Part shown: piece after piece, positions 36,876 to 49,567 of the stretch
Numbering within the stretch: position 1 is the first letter of the stretch
Layout of the letters: every line of letters begins with the position of its first letter
NCBI GenBank assembly: GCA_019918135.1
Contig: WBZZ01002490.1
Span: 353,501-417,500, forward strand
Direction of reading: 5' to 3'
DNA from: Paulinella micropora
Lineage: Eukaryota > Cercozoa > Imbricatea > Euglyphida > Paulinellidae
Length of the DNA: 64,000 bases
Notes under the pieces: generated by a model
What the model saw: the letters and a program-made list of their open reading frames with translations, nothing else
The model's database searches: none
Told to the model about the DNA's origin: nothing
Translations under genes and position numbers: made by a program

Positions 36876-37840
36876 CCTATCGTACAACCTGTGTAAATCT
36901 TCTTATTTTTTCACAGGTTATACGACTAGCTAGTATCATGTGAAAAAATACGAAGATTTCAAGTCCGACTTGTACTATCAGACTAGACCATCCGCGTCCA
37001 AGCGGTAATATGGGCTTGAAAGGTACGTGCCATCCAACAAGTATAGCACGTACCTTTCAACGCCATCAGCAGCTTTTCCAGGAAGCAATATTCTTCGCTA
37101 ACCACTTGCAAGGTCACAAAGCAAGTGGTTAACAAACAATATTAACGATCCGCAGATCCAGACAGTACGGGATGAAAGTTACATGCCAAGGGCGTCGCCA
37201 AGAGGGTTGCATCGAAAGGTGCTGCAATTCAAGCTTAGAAGTACAGCATTCAGCGATGCACAAGAAACAGTTCATCCGCAGAGAACCCAGCTTCTTACTT
37301 TATGAAATTCTCCTGCCTGCAAGATTTAAATACATTTCATTGATGAACCCACAGGTACAGGTTCATCAATGAAATGTATTTAAATCTTGCAGGCAGGAGA
37401 ATTCCATAAAGTAAGAAGCTGGGTTCTCTGCGGGTGAACTGTTTCTTATGAAACTAGGTTTTACGGGATGAAAATTATTTGTTTGATACATCCTGGCAAG
37501 TGCAATAGCAAGTGCCCTTGACATGTAACCTTTATTCCGTAGTACTCTGATTTGCGGATGGTTAGTGTTGTCTGTTAACCAATTGCTTTGTCACCTAGTA
37601 TGTGGTTATAGGACAACATTGTTTCGTGGAAAAGTTGCTGTTGGAATTTCAAGGCACGTGCCAATATTACTTGTTGGTTTGTGCTTTGGAAACCCATACT
37701 GGTTGGACGCGGATGGTCTTGTCTGAAATTTCCTCCATTGTTGAGCGTTGATGTATGTAACTGGTCAGGCATAGGAATTGTTGGGCAAGACTTAGGATCT
37801 CTGGAAAAAAAAGAGAAAAAATTCATTTAATCTACCAAAA
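36876..37840. repeat. large inverted repeat with inner perfect hairpin
   Basis: The segment ~36,960-37,250 recurs, diverged and inverted, at ~37,450-37,745 (shared: GACCATCCGCGTCCAA, GGCACGTGCC-like, CAACAAGTA). Inside, 37,265-37,349 and 37,360-37,446 form nearly perfect arms around a ~10-base loop (CACAGGTACA). A further short stem lies at 36,885-36,960 (ACAACCTGTG/CACAGGTTAT). The structure resembles a foldback transposon or an inverted duplication of a coding segment. The right arm overlaps a minus-strand reading frame at 37,575-37,826. Confidence 0.65.
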
Positions 37841-38237
37841 TTTAATGAAAAAGTTTTACTTTCGCTTTTTCTTCTTCTGGTTTAAGTTTCTGCTGCCCTT
37901 GTCGCTGCTGCTGCTGGCAATCGCTTGGCCGGTTGATCCTGAAGCATGTAGTCGTTTGTTGCTTTTTTTTCGGTTTGGCAGCTTTGGCTTTCTCTATCAG
38001 GGCTTCCATGGCGGCTTCTTGCAGACGAATATCAGTCCGGATCAGAGTGACTACATTTTCTTTCAGAGTGTGCTGTTTGGTCAACAGTTCATTTTGGTAT
38101 CCCCAGTGAACTAATGCGGCCAACTGTTCACCATTTTCGTCAGTCAATGCAATATTTTCGTCCGGCATGATGCGAAAGCGTACATCCTGGCTGACGTCGG
38201 CGCCTTGCTTCGTCAGTTTCGCCATCAGCTTGTTCAT
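37575..38237 (-). CDS. hypothetical host protein, possibly two exons
   Basis: The first part, 37,842-38,237, encodes 131 residues: a helical start, a QNELLTKQHTLKENVVTLI coiled-coil-like segment and a Lys/Gln-rich end. A GTAAAAC at 37,859 and a pyrimidine tract ending CCAG at 37,801 look like a 59-bp intron, leading to a second reading frame (37,575-37,800) rich in Gln/Asn/His. The splice phase does not match exactly, so an indel or a different model is possible. The upstream start is also unclear because of an A-run at ~38,236-38,242. No family is recognised. The second part lies in the arm of an inverted repeat, so it may belong to a mobile element. Confidence 0.35.
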
Positions 38238-38807
38238 TTTTTTGGTCAGCTTGTCTTGTTTTCTTTGGGAAGCTACCCATCGTGGAACCTTTACCGACTC
38301 CTTTCAGAGTCTATCCGGGCTACCTAGCAAGACTATCAACGCAGCATGGAAACGCACTTTAATAACTCGTATAATAAAAGAACTGACGCTTTTGACTTCC
38401 CGCCACGTCAGACTGACTAACTTAGGTATAGGTCTTACGCATTTCGGTTAACATTGGCATGATTGACTGTCCGGCCTATTGACAAATCAACTACCTAAGT
38501 TACTAACGGTGAATTAAATTGAAATAGTAATTACCAACGCTCCCCCTTAGTTGTTTGTCAATGTCACAACTACCGTCATAAGTGTCTTATAGTTCTGGAG
38601 CAAATGAAAAATTTGCAAGCGCTTCCCGTAAGGAGTATCAAGTGTAACTAAAAACTATACATATAAAAACGTTAGAGGTGTGAGGAAACAAGTGAAAAGA
38701 AAGAGAAGCGGGCTGTATGCGATAAAATAATACTATCCTTCTTTTTCGCCCACCCGAGGCCAGAAAAGTCAGGAATCCCCCCCACCGGCCACCGCGAGGC
38801 CTGGGGG
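38238..38807. other. intergenic, nothing recognised
   Basis: Mixed-composition DNA without a convincing gene. It lies between the hypothetical gene and the 3' side of the copia element, where a long terminal repeat would be expected; no LTR could be identified by eye. Confidence 0.35.
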
Positions 38808-39128
38808 CTAGTCAAGCTCGTCGCGCAGATCATCGCCATCGTGCGCATAGCCTTCCTCAGTCGCGCCCTCATCTATTTCCCATTCTTCCTGTTCGGTGTC
38901 ATCGTCCCGTCCTTCTCCGAGTTCCCGACGCTGTTCTATTTCATGTCTCGGGTATCGTCCGTGCTTTAGCTTTAGGAATTCTGCGCGGTTGATTTTCCAT
39001 TCCGCATGCTGGTTTATGACCCTGTCCCATGGTACGGAGTCCAGCCACTGCATCGATCGAAGATTCCACAGCTTCCAATCCTGCATCGACAATACTAAAC
39101 AACTCACACAAAACGAAAACAAAAACAT
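38808..39128 (-). CDS. small hypothetical acidic protein
   Basis: 106 residues on the minus strand just downstream of the copia RNase H. After a hydrophobic start (~1-16) it reads as a Trp-containing helical segment and ends in a strongly acidic tail (DDDTEQEEWEIDEGATEEG). It may be a 3' accessory part of the retroelement or an unrelated host exon. No family is recognised. Confidence 0.3.
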   Translation of the reverse strand: MFLFSFCVSCLVLSMQDWKLWNLRSMQWLDSVPWDRVINQHAEWKINRAEFLKLKHGRYPRHEIEQRRELGEGRDDDTEQEEWEIDEGATEEGYAHDGDDLRDELD

Positions 39129-39152
39129 AAAACATAGGTGAAATACCCGTAG

Positions 39153-39647
39153 TCATTCCGGTTCCCCCGGAATGATAACCGTGAATTTGTGGAGCAAATA
39201 AGTAAACTGCTCGCGCGGCAACGGTTTGGTGAGTAAATCTCCTATCTGCCTTTTAGTACCTACTTTTATAAACCTTATCTCTCCATCTCTCTGAAGGTGA
39301 TGAATGAAGTGTAATTCGAGAGGCAAATGTTTGGTGCGGGGTCTGGATAATCCTCTTTCACCCGTGAGAATTGTTTGCGAATTATCCTCGAAAATTTCTA
39401 CTGCACCTTTTTGCGGAATTCCGAGTTCCTGTCTGACATGACCTATTGCTAGTCCATCTCTTATGCATTCAGCAGCTGCGTAAATTTCCGCGTCATTTGA
39501 ACTAAGTGCTATCCTACTCTGTCTTTTTAAAAGCCAGCCTATTGGGTCTCCTCCCCACAAGATTATGAAACTTGTGCGAGACTTCCCCGTCTTCAAACAG
39601 ACTTTGTGAGCGGCATCGGGCCACAAAGTGACCTTAGGGTAGGACAT
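39153..39647 (-). pseudogene. copia RNase H domain
   Basis: 164 residues. SRIALSSNDAEIYAAAECIRD contains the acidic catalytic residues of copia RNase H (the usual SSTEAEY/A block is here SSNDAEIYA). EDNSQTIL follows, then TKHLPLELHFIHHL and DLLTKPLPR, all typical of the copia RNase H C-terminus. It lies in a different frame from the RT part upstream, so at least one frameshift separates them. Confidence 0.85.
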
Positions 39648-39679
39648 ACCCTCTTGAACGGATTTTGGCCCGTTAAAAG

Positions 39680-41920
39680 CTATACCGCGAAAAGACTTGA
39701 TAAATAGCGTATGATTCTGCCTAACATAGCGTAAATTACTCGCTTGTCTATGGTTTGCATGACGCTTGCAGCGTTAAGAGCTTGTTCAATATCAGGTCTA
39801 GTCATCTTGGCCAAATAAAGCAAACTGCCTACTATACTCGGAATAGACATTTTACGCAAAGCTGCATCTTCAGACATTGCTTCCGGAGTTTGGTCTACCG
39901 CTGGGGTACTCACCGGACGAGAATTTGCGTATCCTGTCTCACGTAAAATTTGCAATTAGTACTTTCTTTGGTGCAAATCGATTCTGCCTTTCTCGTGCAC
40001 TATCTCTATTCCTTTGAATTCCTTTGCGACTCCTAGCCTTTTGAGTGGGTAGTACTGTTCTAACGCAGACGCGAATTTTTCATAAGCTTCTTTGTTAGGT
40101 GCGGCAAATATTAAATCATCCACGTGAAATACTCCCATTATCGCATCTCTTATAGGCTGGTCTTTCTCCACAAACATGCATAAATCGGAGTCTAACAGCC
40201 TAAAATTTAATCCTAGCTTTACTAACTTAGGGGCTAGTATGTCATACCACCTTCTACCTGCCTGAGGCGCATCATATAACGCTCCATCGACACGCAATAT
40301 CATTCTCTCTTTACCCTCACTATCCATTGCTTCAGGTGGGTAGGCAAATACGGGATCTTGCATGTGGGCATTTAAGTAAGCATTTTTGAAATCAATTCCA
40401 TAAAGCTTATTACCATGCCAGGCAGTTAGTTTGGCAAGCATGAGCAGTGAGCGATGTGAGGCACAAGGAACAAGCAATTGATCAGGGTTGAAACTAACTC
40501 CTGGCTCTAACATGTCTCCTCTTAAAGCTAATCTAGACTTAACAAACTTCCTTCCGTTCTCGTCTATCTTTACTTTATGAACCCACGTGAGCCTAACTAC
40601 CTTGCTAACACCAGCCTTTTTGGCTTCGCTAAAGTTAACCAATGTGTATGTCTTAAAGTCTTTAAGAGATTGAATCTCTTTCTTCATGCCCTCTAACAAC
40701 TCTTTTGCTGTCAGTCCCTGCTCAGCTATCTCTTTGGGCACACGAATGTTAAAATAAAGCAAAAGTTCATTTGGTTCATTCATGCATCTGTCATAACATA
40801 ACATAGCACTCTCCAACTCTCCAGCAGGCAATACGGACTCCCCCTCACTTACCTTGTACTCATTGATCTCAGAATCTAGCATCTTCTCTAGTCTGTCCTC
40901 AAACTGAACAAGGTGAGATGGCTTAGGTTGTTTTCTAAGTTTTAACCTCTCTTTGGGGGCACACTTCTGCTTAACTATGCCTGTGCGCACTTTACTCTCC
41001 CAGCCCTCTCCGTATGTCTTCTCTGCCCACTCGTCTCCCCACTCTCTTGCAAGAACTCTCACTCTCACTCCCTCTAGTTCCTGAACCTCAACTACTTTTT
41101 CTTTTCCTTTTAGTTTGCTATGTGGTCGTGATGGTGGTTGTTGTGCTTGTGGTGGTTGTTGGTGTGCCTGTCGTCTTATTCGTTTTCCTTCTTGAACTAT
41201 GTTAGCTTCTGTGATCTTGTCACTCTGCTCCCATGTTCTTCCTTTACTAGGTTGCTCACTCTCTTCATATGCTCTTCTCTCATGCTGTGCTTGAGGGTCA
41301 GATGCATCTGTGAGTGCGTGTGCATGTCCTAGTCCTGTGTTGTTTGTCTGTGGGGTTGTGTCCGTGGGATGGGGTGCAGTTGTCGGTGTGGTGTCGATGT
41401 CCTGTGTTGAAAAGCTATCTTGTGTTTGTGTGTGTTCGTGATCTATGCTGACTCCCTCTGTGTCCCCTCCATACTCCCCCTGTCCTTGTTGACTATCTGA
41501 CTGACTAACGTCATCGACATTGTCGCATGTGTCGTCATCGTCATGAGTCTGTGTCGTGTCCTCTTGTGTGTGGGTGGTAGTGACTGTGGTGGGTGTGGAG
41601 TATGTTTGTTCAACATCGACATCCTTACTCTCACTCTCCCCCGCAGCTACATCCTCATCCCACTTGACTGTTCTCTCTGGATGTGCTTCCTTGCCTATCA
41701 CGTACGGGTTGAACCACACATTTCTAACTCCTGTTACTACTTTCCTACAGTCCCACACTCTATATAACTCTTTAAATAAGTCATACCCTACTAGCATAAC
41801 TTTCTTTCCTCTAAACTGTACCTTTCTACCCTTGCCTGTATACATTACTCCCATGCAGCCTATCGGTCTAAGGTGTTTCAAAAACGGTTTCCTTCCCAAC
41901 AACTGTTCAAATGGGGACAT
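39680..41920 (-). pseudogene. copia integrase C-terminus plus reverse transcriptase
   Basis: The open frame 39,956-41,920 begins with the integrase C-terminal GKGRKVQFRGKKVMLVGYD-type motif and a low-complexity linker. It then encodes the RT palm (VHKVKIDENGRKFVKSRLALRGD, YGIDFKNAYLNAHM, DGALYDAPQAGRRWYD). The catalytic box is FHVDDL in place of the usual YVDDM. A TAA at 39,956 interrupts it, but the same frame continues to 39,680 with the C-terminal SIVGSLLYLAKMTRPDI motif. The single nonsense codon is consistent with an old copy. Confidence 0.88.
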
Positions 41921-42555
41921 CCGCTTCCTTAGTCCTTGGGTGGCAGGCGAAATGTTATAAGAAGAGTGGTTGCCGAATGTTCCATCTCTGCCCAGAAAGA
42001 AATGGGCAGGTGGGCATGGTAACGCATGGCTCTTGCGACCGCAGCCGTAATGTCATTGGCTTTTTCAGCTATAGGGTTACCATCTTTGTCCCCCGTTGCT
42101 GACGTTTTCCATATAAACTGAATAGACTTCTACCACTCTATCACCTCTTTCGGGACATCAAACTCTTGATCACATCTAATTTCTTGTACTTTGTTTCCTG
42201 TCTGTTTCTCATAAAATGCTACCGCCTGCTTAATGCAGTCAATAAATTCGTTCTTATGCGCAAGATAATAATCCTTAATAAACAACGAGTAATCGTCCGT
42301 GACCGAAAATTTATGTCTCTTACCGTGTATTGACCGTGCTGATCACGTTCCGGTGTCTATGTGTAATACTACTCCTGGTTTGCTAGCTCTCTTTATCTTA
42401 TTAACTTTAAACCTAGGCGATTGCTTTGCCTTATCTATCATGCATGATTCGCATAATTCTACTTTTTTCTCATCTCCTACTAGCTTTATGCCTAATGCAT
42501 TTGCCAGTGTTCTCATCTTCTTAATGCTATAGTGTCCACATGCATAATGGAACAA
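41921..42555 (-). pseudogene. copia integrase core and zinc-binding region
   Basis: 42,343-42,555 encodes the GAG-pre-integrase zinc finger (H-x3-H ... CESCMIDKAKQ). Downstream, across frame breaks, VTDDYSLF (42,300) and RCDQEFD (42,165) provide the two catalytic Asp regions of a DDE integrase. FWAEMEHSATTLLITFRLP (~41,960) is the usual distal motif. Several stops interrupt it. Confidence 0.75.
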
Positions 42556-42680
42556 TTCTATATCTACCTTCCTAATAGCACCAGGCTTGCAGGGATAAGA
42601 CGCATACAGCGTTACCTCCCCTGTTTTGCCTTCTGTCTGCCTATGCTTCTGTCTTTCTCTCTTGGTGTTTCCCTCCCCTT

Positions 42681-43160
42681 TTACCCCACCACTTCTCTTT
42701 TCTTATTCTGTGGGGGTTCATAACGCTCATTTATGTCCAATGGGGTGTAAAATTCATCGTCCCATCTATAAAGAAGGGTTGACATGAGCCTACCTCTTAC
42801 CAGTACGTCTCTCTCCTCTAATCTTATGGGGTGTTTGAGTATGACTAGCTGTCCGTTCTGGTGAATGATTGACCGGTGATGGGTATTATCCATCCTGCCG
42901 GTTGAGGCAATATTCACGGGTAACCTGGCGTCAAGGAGCATTGGCCTTGACACCGTAATTGGCCTACCATGTCCATTTATGCGCGTCACTCTTGCCGTCC
43001 CCTCCTGTCCTATCTACTCTCCATTACCTGTAATTAGCTTGACAGGGGGAACGGACTTAATGTCGTGTAACATTTCAGGGTTGCATGCTATGTCTCGTGA
43101 CGACCCGCTATCCTGAACTATCGTGCTTTTTCTGTCTCGCCCCCCTTCCTCATCTAACAC
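42681..43160 (-). pseudogene. copia aspartic protease region
   Basis: A minus-strand frame at 43,015-43,150 reads IVQDSGSSRDIACNP, which contains the protease active-site D-S-G-S/A-S. The frame stops at ~43,015 and another frame (42,681-42,989) continues with VNGHGR-like and TGRMDN segments and a YRWDDEFY block. Together they represent the protease and the start of the integrase leader. Confidence 0.65.
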
Positions 43161-43294
43161 TAGTGCGTAGTTCTGTTTGCTGTTCTTGTGTTGTGATGGT
43201 GCTGGTGGTTGCGTGGTGTTGCTGCTTTGGGTTTATGTTGGCGGGGATAGTGTTGTGCGTGCTGCGTGTGCAATATACACTCCCTCTATTGCTC

Positions 43295-43612
43295 TCACAC
43301 ATCTGTCAAGAACTCATCTAGCACTAACTTCCCTTCGCTCACTCTCTTTACCTCACCACTGCTTTCTCTAATGCATGTTGTTGTGAGTTGTTGAGCGAGC
43401 TGTTCTATGTCTTTGAAAGTGATGATGGGTGGCGTGTTGGTGTGTGGTTGGGTTTGAGGTTTTGGACCTGTTTGTGGTGTCGGAGTTGCCTCTGCGCCTT
43501 CACGCTGCTTCGCCTTGTCCTCCCCGGTCCCTACGGCAACACTGGGTAGTCCGGCAGATGCCGGACTCCCACTCTTAGCGTGAGTCGTGTTTTTCAAAAT
43601 ATTTCTTAACAT
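43295..43612 (-). pseudogene. gag-like or pol N-terminal segment
   Basis: 105 residues, Pro/Thr/Gln-rich in the middle and helical towards the C-terminus (IEQLAQQLTTTCIRESSGEVKRV). Position upstream of the protease suggests gag remains, but no CCHC knuckle was found. Confidence 0.35.
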
Positions 43613-44190
43613 TGCCCTTCCGCGTAAATGTTAGAAATTCCGGGTCAACATCACTATCATCTAAGCATGATGCTATTGCCATGTATGTCTTATCTCATCT
43701 GAACATCTGAAGTCCTTTTCACTGTCACAGTATGACTTGTCCATCTCCTCCTCTCCTTCCTCTTCCTCTGCTCTCTCTTTGCATTGGAGTGTCGTCTGTT
43801 TGCGTGACATGAGTGGGTGATGCGGTGTGAGGTGTTTGTGTGGTGGAGGTGTGTTTTTGCGGTGATGTCTCTACACGCCTGCTCCCCCTCACTCAGGCCT
43901 TTTTCACTCCCTTTTGCTTACTCTCTCCCTCCCTCTGTGGAGATTGGTTGGTGAATGTGGAAGTGAGGTTGTGTGGTATGACTGTTCTCGCTCTCGCATC
44001 CTCACAAGTCGAATACATACATGCAATACATACATAGACACATACATAGTATTACATGTTCGTATTATGTATATACTTAATTTTACACACTATTGTCTTG
44101 TATATTCAGGTTTTTTGTTCTTGCTCAGTGTTTGTTTACATGGACGTTTGTAATTGTTGTTTGTTTTCCAGCCAGGCGCGATGCTCCCTC
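43613..44190. other. non-coding flank of the retroelement
   Basis: No convincing gene. The 5' side of the copia element (LTR expected here) and the start of the microsatellite tract. An LTR was not recognised. Confidence 0.3.
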
Positions 44191-44194
44191 CTCT

Positions 44195-44258
<64 letters not shown>

Positions 44259-44308
44259 TGCCGTCAGCCTCTCTCTCTCTCTTCTCCACCTCACCCCTCA
44301 CCATCTTT

Positions 44309-44348
<40 letters not shown>

Positions 44349-44405
44349 GTCTTTCTCTCTCTCGTTCACCCTTGCATTCCTCTCTCTCTCTCTCTCTCTC
44401 TCTCG
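44195..44405. repeat. (CT)n microsatellites
   Basis: Two long CT/TC tracts with short interruptions (44,198-44,240; 44,318-44,350; 44,380-44,404). Ser/Leu-repeat frames over them are artefacts. Confidence 0.9.
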
Positions 44406-44537
44406 TTTGAGAAAGAGAAAGGAGGGCGTTAGTGTCTTAGATTTTGTATTAAGTTTTATTAATCTTGCCAAGAATAATCAAGATTGTTCTCAGTAAAAGA
44501 AGTCGCAGCGTGGAAAAAGAAATCAGAAGTCAGAAGT

Positions 44538-44543
<6 letters not shown>

Positions 44544-44631
<88 letters not shown>

Positions 44632-44699
44632 CATTATTATTACTATTATTGTTATTACTACTACTATTATTATTATTACTACTACTACTACTACTATTA
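44544..44699. repeat. (ATT)n microsatellite
   Basis: An ATT trinucleotide array with TAC variants. All reading frames are poly-Ile, poly-Leu or poly-Asn artefacts. Confidence 0.95.
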
Positions 44700-44887
44700 G
44701 GGAGTACATAGGCCATCGGTCCCTTTCCATGGGCTGATTGGTATAAAGCTCCTAGAGTAATGTTCTATGCCGTCACTTCCTTTATTCCACCGATTGGTGT
44801 GGAGACTTTCCTTATGGAATGGAGGACTGGATGCACATGGCCTTTTGGCTAAGCAATTGGCAGACGATACATACATACTACTACTAC

Positions 44888-44943
<56 letters not shown>

Positions 44944-45119
44944 GGGAGTACATAGGCCATCGGTCCCTTTCCATGGGCTGATTGGTATAAAGCTCCTAGA
45001 GTAATGTTCTATGCCGTCACTTCCTTTATTCCACCGATAGGTGTGGAGACTTTCCTTATGGAATGGAGGACTGGATGCACATGGCCTTTTGGCTCAGCAA
45101 TTGGCAGACGATACATACA

Positions 45120-45190
<71 letters not shown>
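44700..45190. repeat. two ~177-bp direct repeats, each followed by (ATT)n
   Basis: The units at 44,700-44,876 and 44,944-45,120 are nearly identical (GGGAGTACATAGGCC ... GGCAGACGATACATAC), and each is followed directly by an (ATT)n tract. The pattern (unique module plus terminal trinucleotide array) suggests 3' ends of a non-LTR retroelement that targets or carries ATT repeats, or a tandem satellite grown by slippage. Confidence 0.8.
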
Positions 45191-45980
<790 letters not shown>

Positions 45981-46004
45981 GAAAAAAATTGCGCCACGCC
46001 TTTC

Positions 46005-46620
46005 TTGTTTGCGCTCCAAGTAGTTTGTATTGTTGCTTTGGTAGGCACCAGAGTAGTGCCCACAAGGGATCCCAGCAAACTCCAACCATCACTCGTTTGG
46101 CTCCGTGCTTTCGGTCACGGACATAAAATTAAAACACAACCACACCAACACACACATAATACGTACATTTAATACACAGTCACACATATACCACGAAGAC
46201 AAACAGAAACACACCAACTCACAGACGCGCACACTCACGCCCACAGACACAGACACACATATACATACGCACATAATACATACATACATATGTTACATGC
46301 ATACATGCACACACATACACGAACACTTGGTATGTTTCTTTGTGTTTGTCTTTGTGTGTGTATGTGTATATGTATTATGTGTGTGTTCGTGCGTTTGTGT
46401 TTATTAAGTATTTGTATGCACGTATTATGTACCTATGCGTGTGTGTGTGTGTGTGTGTGCGTGGGCGTGTGTTGGTGTGTTGGTGTTTGTATTAACGCTC
46501 CAAATAGTTTCGCACGTCCTTTGGTAGGCTTTTGCAAGGTGCCAGACTACTAGTATTGCCCACAAGGGATCCCAGCAACCCCGACAATCATTCATTTGGC
46601 TCCGTGTCTTCGGTCAACGG
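46005..46620. repeat. diverged ~110-bp repeat pair around CA/GT microsatellites
   Basis: 46,010-46,119 and 46,496-46,619 share CGCTCCAA-TAGTTT, GTAGGC, GCCCACAAGGGATCCCAGCAA and TTTGGCTCCGTG blocks. Between them lie CA-rich then GT-rich arrays. No gene. Confidence 0.65.
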
Positions 46621-46639
46621 GGCATGATAGAGAGTAAAC

Positions 46640-46800
46640 CGCTGCGGAGGGAGGAGGGAGGAAGAAGGAGGGAGGAAGCAGGAAGGAAGAAGGAAGGAGG
46701 AGGAAGGAGGAAGAAGGAAGAAGGCAGAGGAAGGAATCTAAGAAGGAAGAAGCAAGGAGGAAAGAGAAAGCACTGCCAAGAAGATGGAAACATGTAGAGT
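46640..46800. repeat. purine-rich (GGA/GAA) tract
   Basis: Imperfect GGAGGAAGAAG-type repeats. Frames give Ser/Leu-rich artefacts on the opposite strand. Confidence 0.6.
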
Positions 46801-46917
46801 AGTAATAGCACAGACAAGGAGCCTTAGGACAAGCTCCAGCAGGAAGGTGCGCCAAAACGAAAAAAAGAGCAAATCCGGCAGCACTTTCTTCTGTAGCACC
46901 CCTGCAACCTTTTAATC

Positions 46918-49079
46918 AGAAATCAGAAAGTCAGAAATTGGTTTTTTCCTTCCCGGACTGACGGGCGAGAGGGAGGGGGCCCCAGTCCATCCGTCCGGGA
47001 AAAAAAAAAAGTTCCGAATGTCTGGTTTCTGATTTTGCAAGGATTGCTGCACGGGTTGCAGGGGTTATGCAAAAGCCAGGAAGCGCGCGAGAGAACAAAA
47101 AAAAATTGTACCCTGGCCCCTCCCTCTCACGCCCCCCTTTGCCTCCGTCCGTCCGGAAAAAAGAAAACCAAAGGAGAGTTCCGAATTTCTCATTTCTGAT
47201 TTGGCAAGGACATGCTGCACGGGCTGCAGGGGGGTTGCTACAGCTGCAAGGGGGAAGCGCGCGAGAGAACGAATATTTTTTTTTCTTAGCATAGTGCTGT
47301 AGCACAACCCCTGCAACCCGTGCTACAGCAGCACGTGATTTGCAAAATCAGAAATCAGAAATGCGGAATTTTTTTCCCGCACGGAAGGTAGTGGGGCAAC
47401 CGCGCGACCATGAAGAAACAATTTTTTTTTCCCCTGCCCCCTCCCTCCGCCCCGCCCTCCCCCTCCCTTCCGCCGTCCGTCCGAAAGAAAAAAAAACGGA
47501 GTTCCGAATTTCTGATTTCTGCGAGTACGTGAGTGAGCAAGTGAGCGAGCAAGTGAGTGAGTGAGTAAGTGAGTGAGTGAGTGAATGAGTGAATGAGTTA
47601 GTGAGTGAGTTAATGAGTCAGCAAGTGAGTGAGTGAGTGAGCGAGTGAGTGAATGTGTGAGTGAGTGAACGAGTGAGTGAGTAGGTGAGCGAGTGAGTGA
47701 GCGAGTAGGTGAGCGAGTAGGTGAGCGAGTGAGTAAGTGGCCTCTGGCTGTTTAGCTAGGTTGGCGGACGGCGAGAGTGTTGGACAAGGGATTGGCGAGA
47801 GGGAGCGTGTACGAGGCGGAGGGTTCGGGGAGAGAGCGAAAAAGATTTCTGGCGAGGGGGATCGCGGCTGTAGCACCCCCTGCAATTCGTGCTACAGCAG
47901 CATGTTGCTTGCAAATCAGAAGCCAGAAAACCGGAAATCGGTTTTTTTCACTGCCTGATGGACGGGCGGGGAGGGGGGGAAGTTGGAAAGCGCGCTCGAG
48001 AATGAAACAAAAAAAGTCCATGCCCCCCTCCCTCCGCCCCCCTCCCGTCCGTCTGTCCGAAAAAAAAGAGGCGGGGGGGGGGGGGAACAGAGTTCCGAAT
48101 TTCTGATGTCTGATTTTGCAAGACATGCTGCCCGGGTTGCAGGGGGTGTACTACAGCTGCAAGAAGGAAGCGCGCGAGAACAAAAAAAGTTGTCACCCCT
48201 CTCCCCCCTTTCCGCCCGTCTGTCCGGGGAAAAGAAGAAGAAAAAAAAATGTCCGAATTTCAAAGACGTGCTGCACGGGCTGCAGAGGGTGTACTACAGC
48301 TGCAAGGGGGAGCGCAAGCGAGCAGAATTTTTTCCTTAACATGGTGCTAGCACACCCCTGCAACACCCGTGCTACAGCAGCACGTTTTGTTTGCATTATC
48401 AGAACACAGAATTTCGGAAACATGTTTTTTCCCGCGCAAAAAGGAGGGGGCAACAGGCGCGAGAATGAAGAAACAAGGTTTTTCGGTCCCCTGCCCCTCC
48501 CTCCGCCCCACCCCCCCCCCCCCTCCCCCCCTCCCCTTCCGCCGTATGTCCGAAAAAAGTAGGAAAAAAAAACAGAGTTCCGAATTTCCTACTTCTGCGA
48601 GTACGAGTGAGCATGTGAGTGAATAAGTGAGTAAGTGGGCAAGTGAGTGGGTGAGTTAGTAAGAGAGCAAGTGAGTGAGTGAGCAAGTGAGTGAGCAAAT
48701 GCGTGAATGAGTGAGTGAGCAAGTGAGTGAGCAAGTGAGTGAGTAGGTGCGCGCGAGTGAGTGAGCGGCAGGGGGGCACCACAGCCCCCTCTGGCAGTTA
48801 AGCTAGGATGGTTTTTGTCTGGCGGGCGGCGAGAGTGTTGGACGAGGGATGGGCGGGAAGGAGCGTGTACGAGGCGGAGGGGTGGAGGCAGAGCGAAAAA
48901 GATTTTTGGCGAGGGGGCTTGCGGCTGTAGCACCCCTGCAACTCGTGCTACAGCAGCATGTTGTTTGCAACCTAAGAAAATAGAAACTCGGAAATCGGTT
49001 TGTTTCCCCCGCTTGATAGACGGGCGGGAGGGAGGGGAAGGGGGGAGGCTCAGGAACCTGCTCAAATCCATGAAAAAAA

Positions 49080-49116
<37 letters not shown>

Positions 49117-49545
49117 TTCTCCCTCCTTCTCGCACCCCCCCCCCCCCCCTCCCCCCGTCCGTCTGTCAGAGAAAAAGAAAAAAAAAAAAAAAACAGTTAG
49201 AATTTCTGATTTCTGATTTGGCCAAGACATGCTGCATGGGTTGCAGGGGGTACGCTAGAGCTGCAAAAAGAAGGCGCGCAAGAGAACAAAAAAATTCTTT
49301 CGTCTGCCCCTTTCCCCCCTACCCCCCCCCCCCTCCCGTCCTTCCGCCCGTCCGTCCGAAAACAAAGAAAAAAAAAAACAGAGTTCCGAATTTCTGCTTT
49401 CTGGTTTGGCAAAGACATGTTGCACGGGCTGCAGGGAGTGTGCTGAAGCTGCAAGGGGGAAGCGCGCGAGAGAGCGAACAATTGCTTCCTTACCATGGTG
49501 CTGTAGCACACCCCTGCAACCCGTGCTACGGCAGCACTTTAGAGC
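46918..49545. repeat. higher-order repeat, period ~1.05-1.15 kb
   Basis: A complex module contains GAGTTCCGAATTTCTGATTTCTG, a ~10-15-base CG/GC stem (GCTGCACGGGTTGCAG or CTGCAACCCGTGCTACAGCAGC in the opposite orientation), GAAGCGCGCGAGAG and polypyrimidine runs. It recurs several times in both orientations. A larger block with a (GTGA)n array and a GGCGGACGGCGAGAGTGTTGGA segment is repeated (47,512-47,960 and 48,577-49,010), with matching landmarks 1,048-1,156 bases apart. All open frames here are artefacts. Confidence 0.8.
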
Positions 49546-49567
49546 AGAAACAGGAACCTACTCCATC

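Larger units (their letters stand above)
39153..43612 (-). mobile_element. Ty1/copia-type LTR retrotransposon, decayed
   Basis: On the minus strand the order is gag-like segment, protease, integrase, reverse transcriptase, RNase H. Integrase upstream of reverse transcriptase defines the copia (Pseudoviridae) order. The polyprotein is broken by several stops and frameshifts, so the copy is probably inactive. LTRs could not be located by eye on either side. Between integrase and RT lies a long low-complexity Thr/Asp/Gln/His-rich linker (41,020-41,640). Confidence 0.9.
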
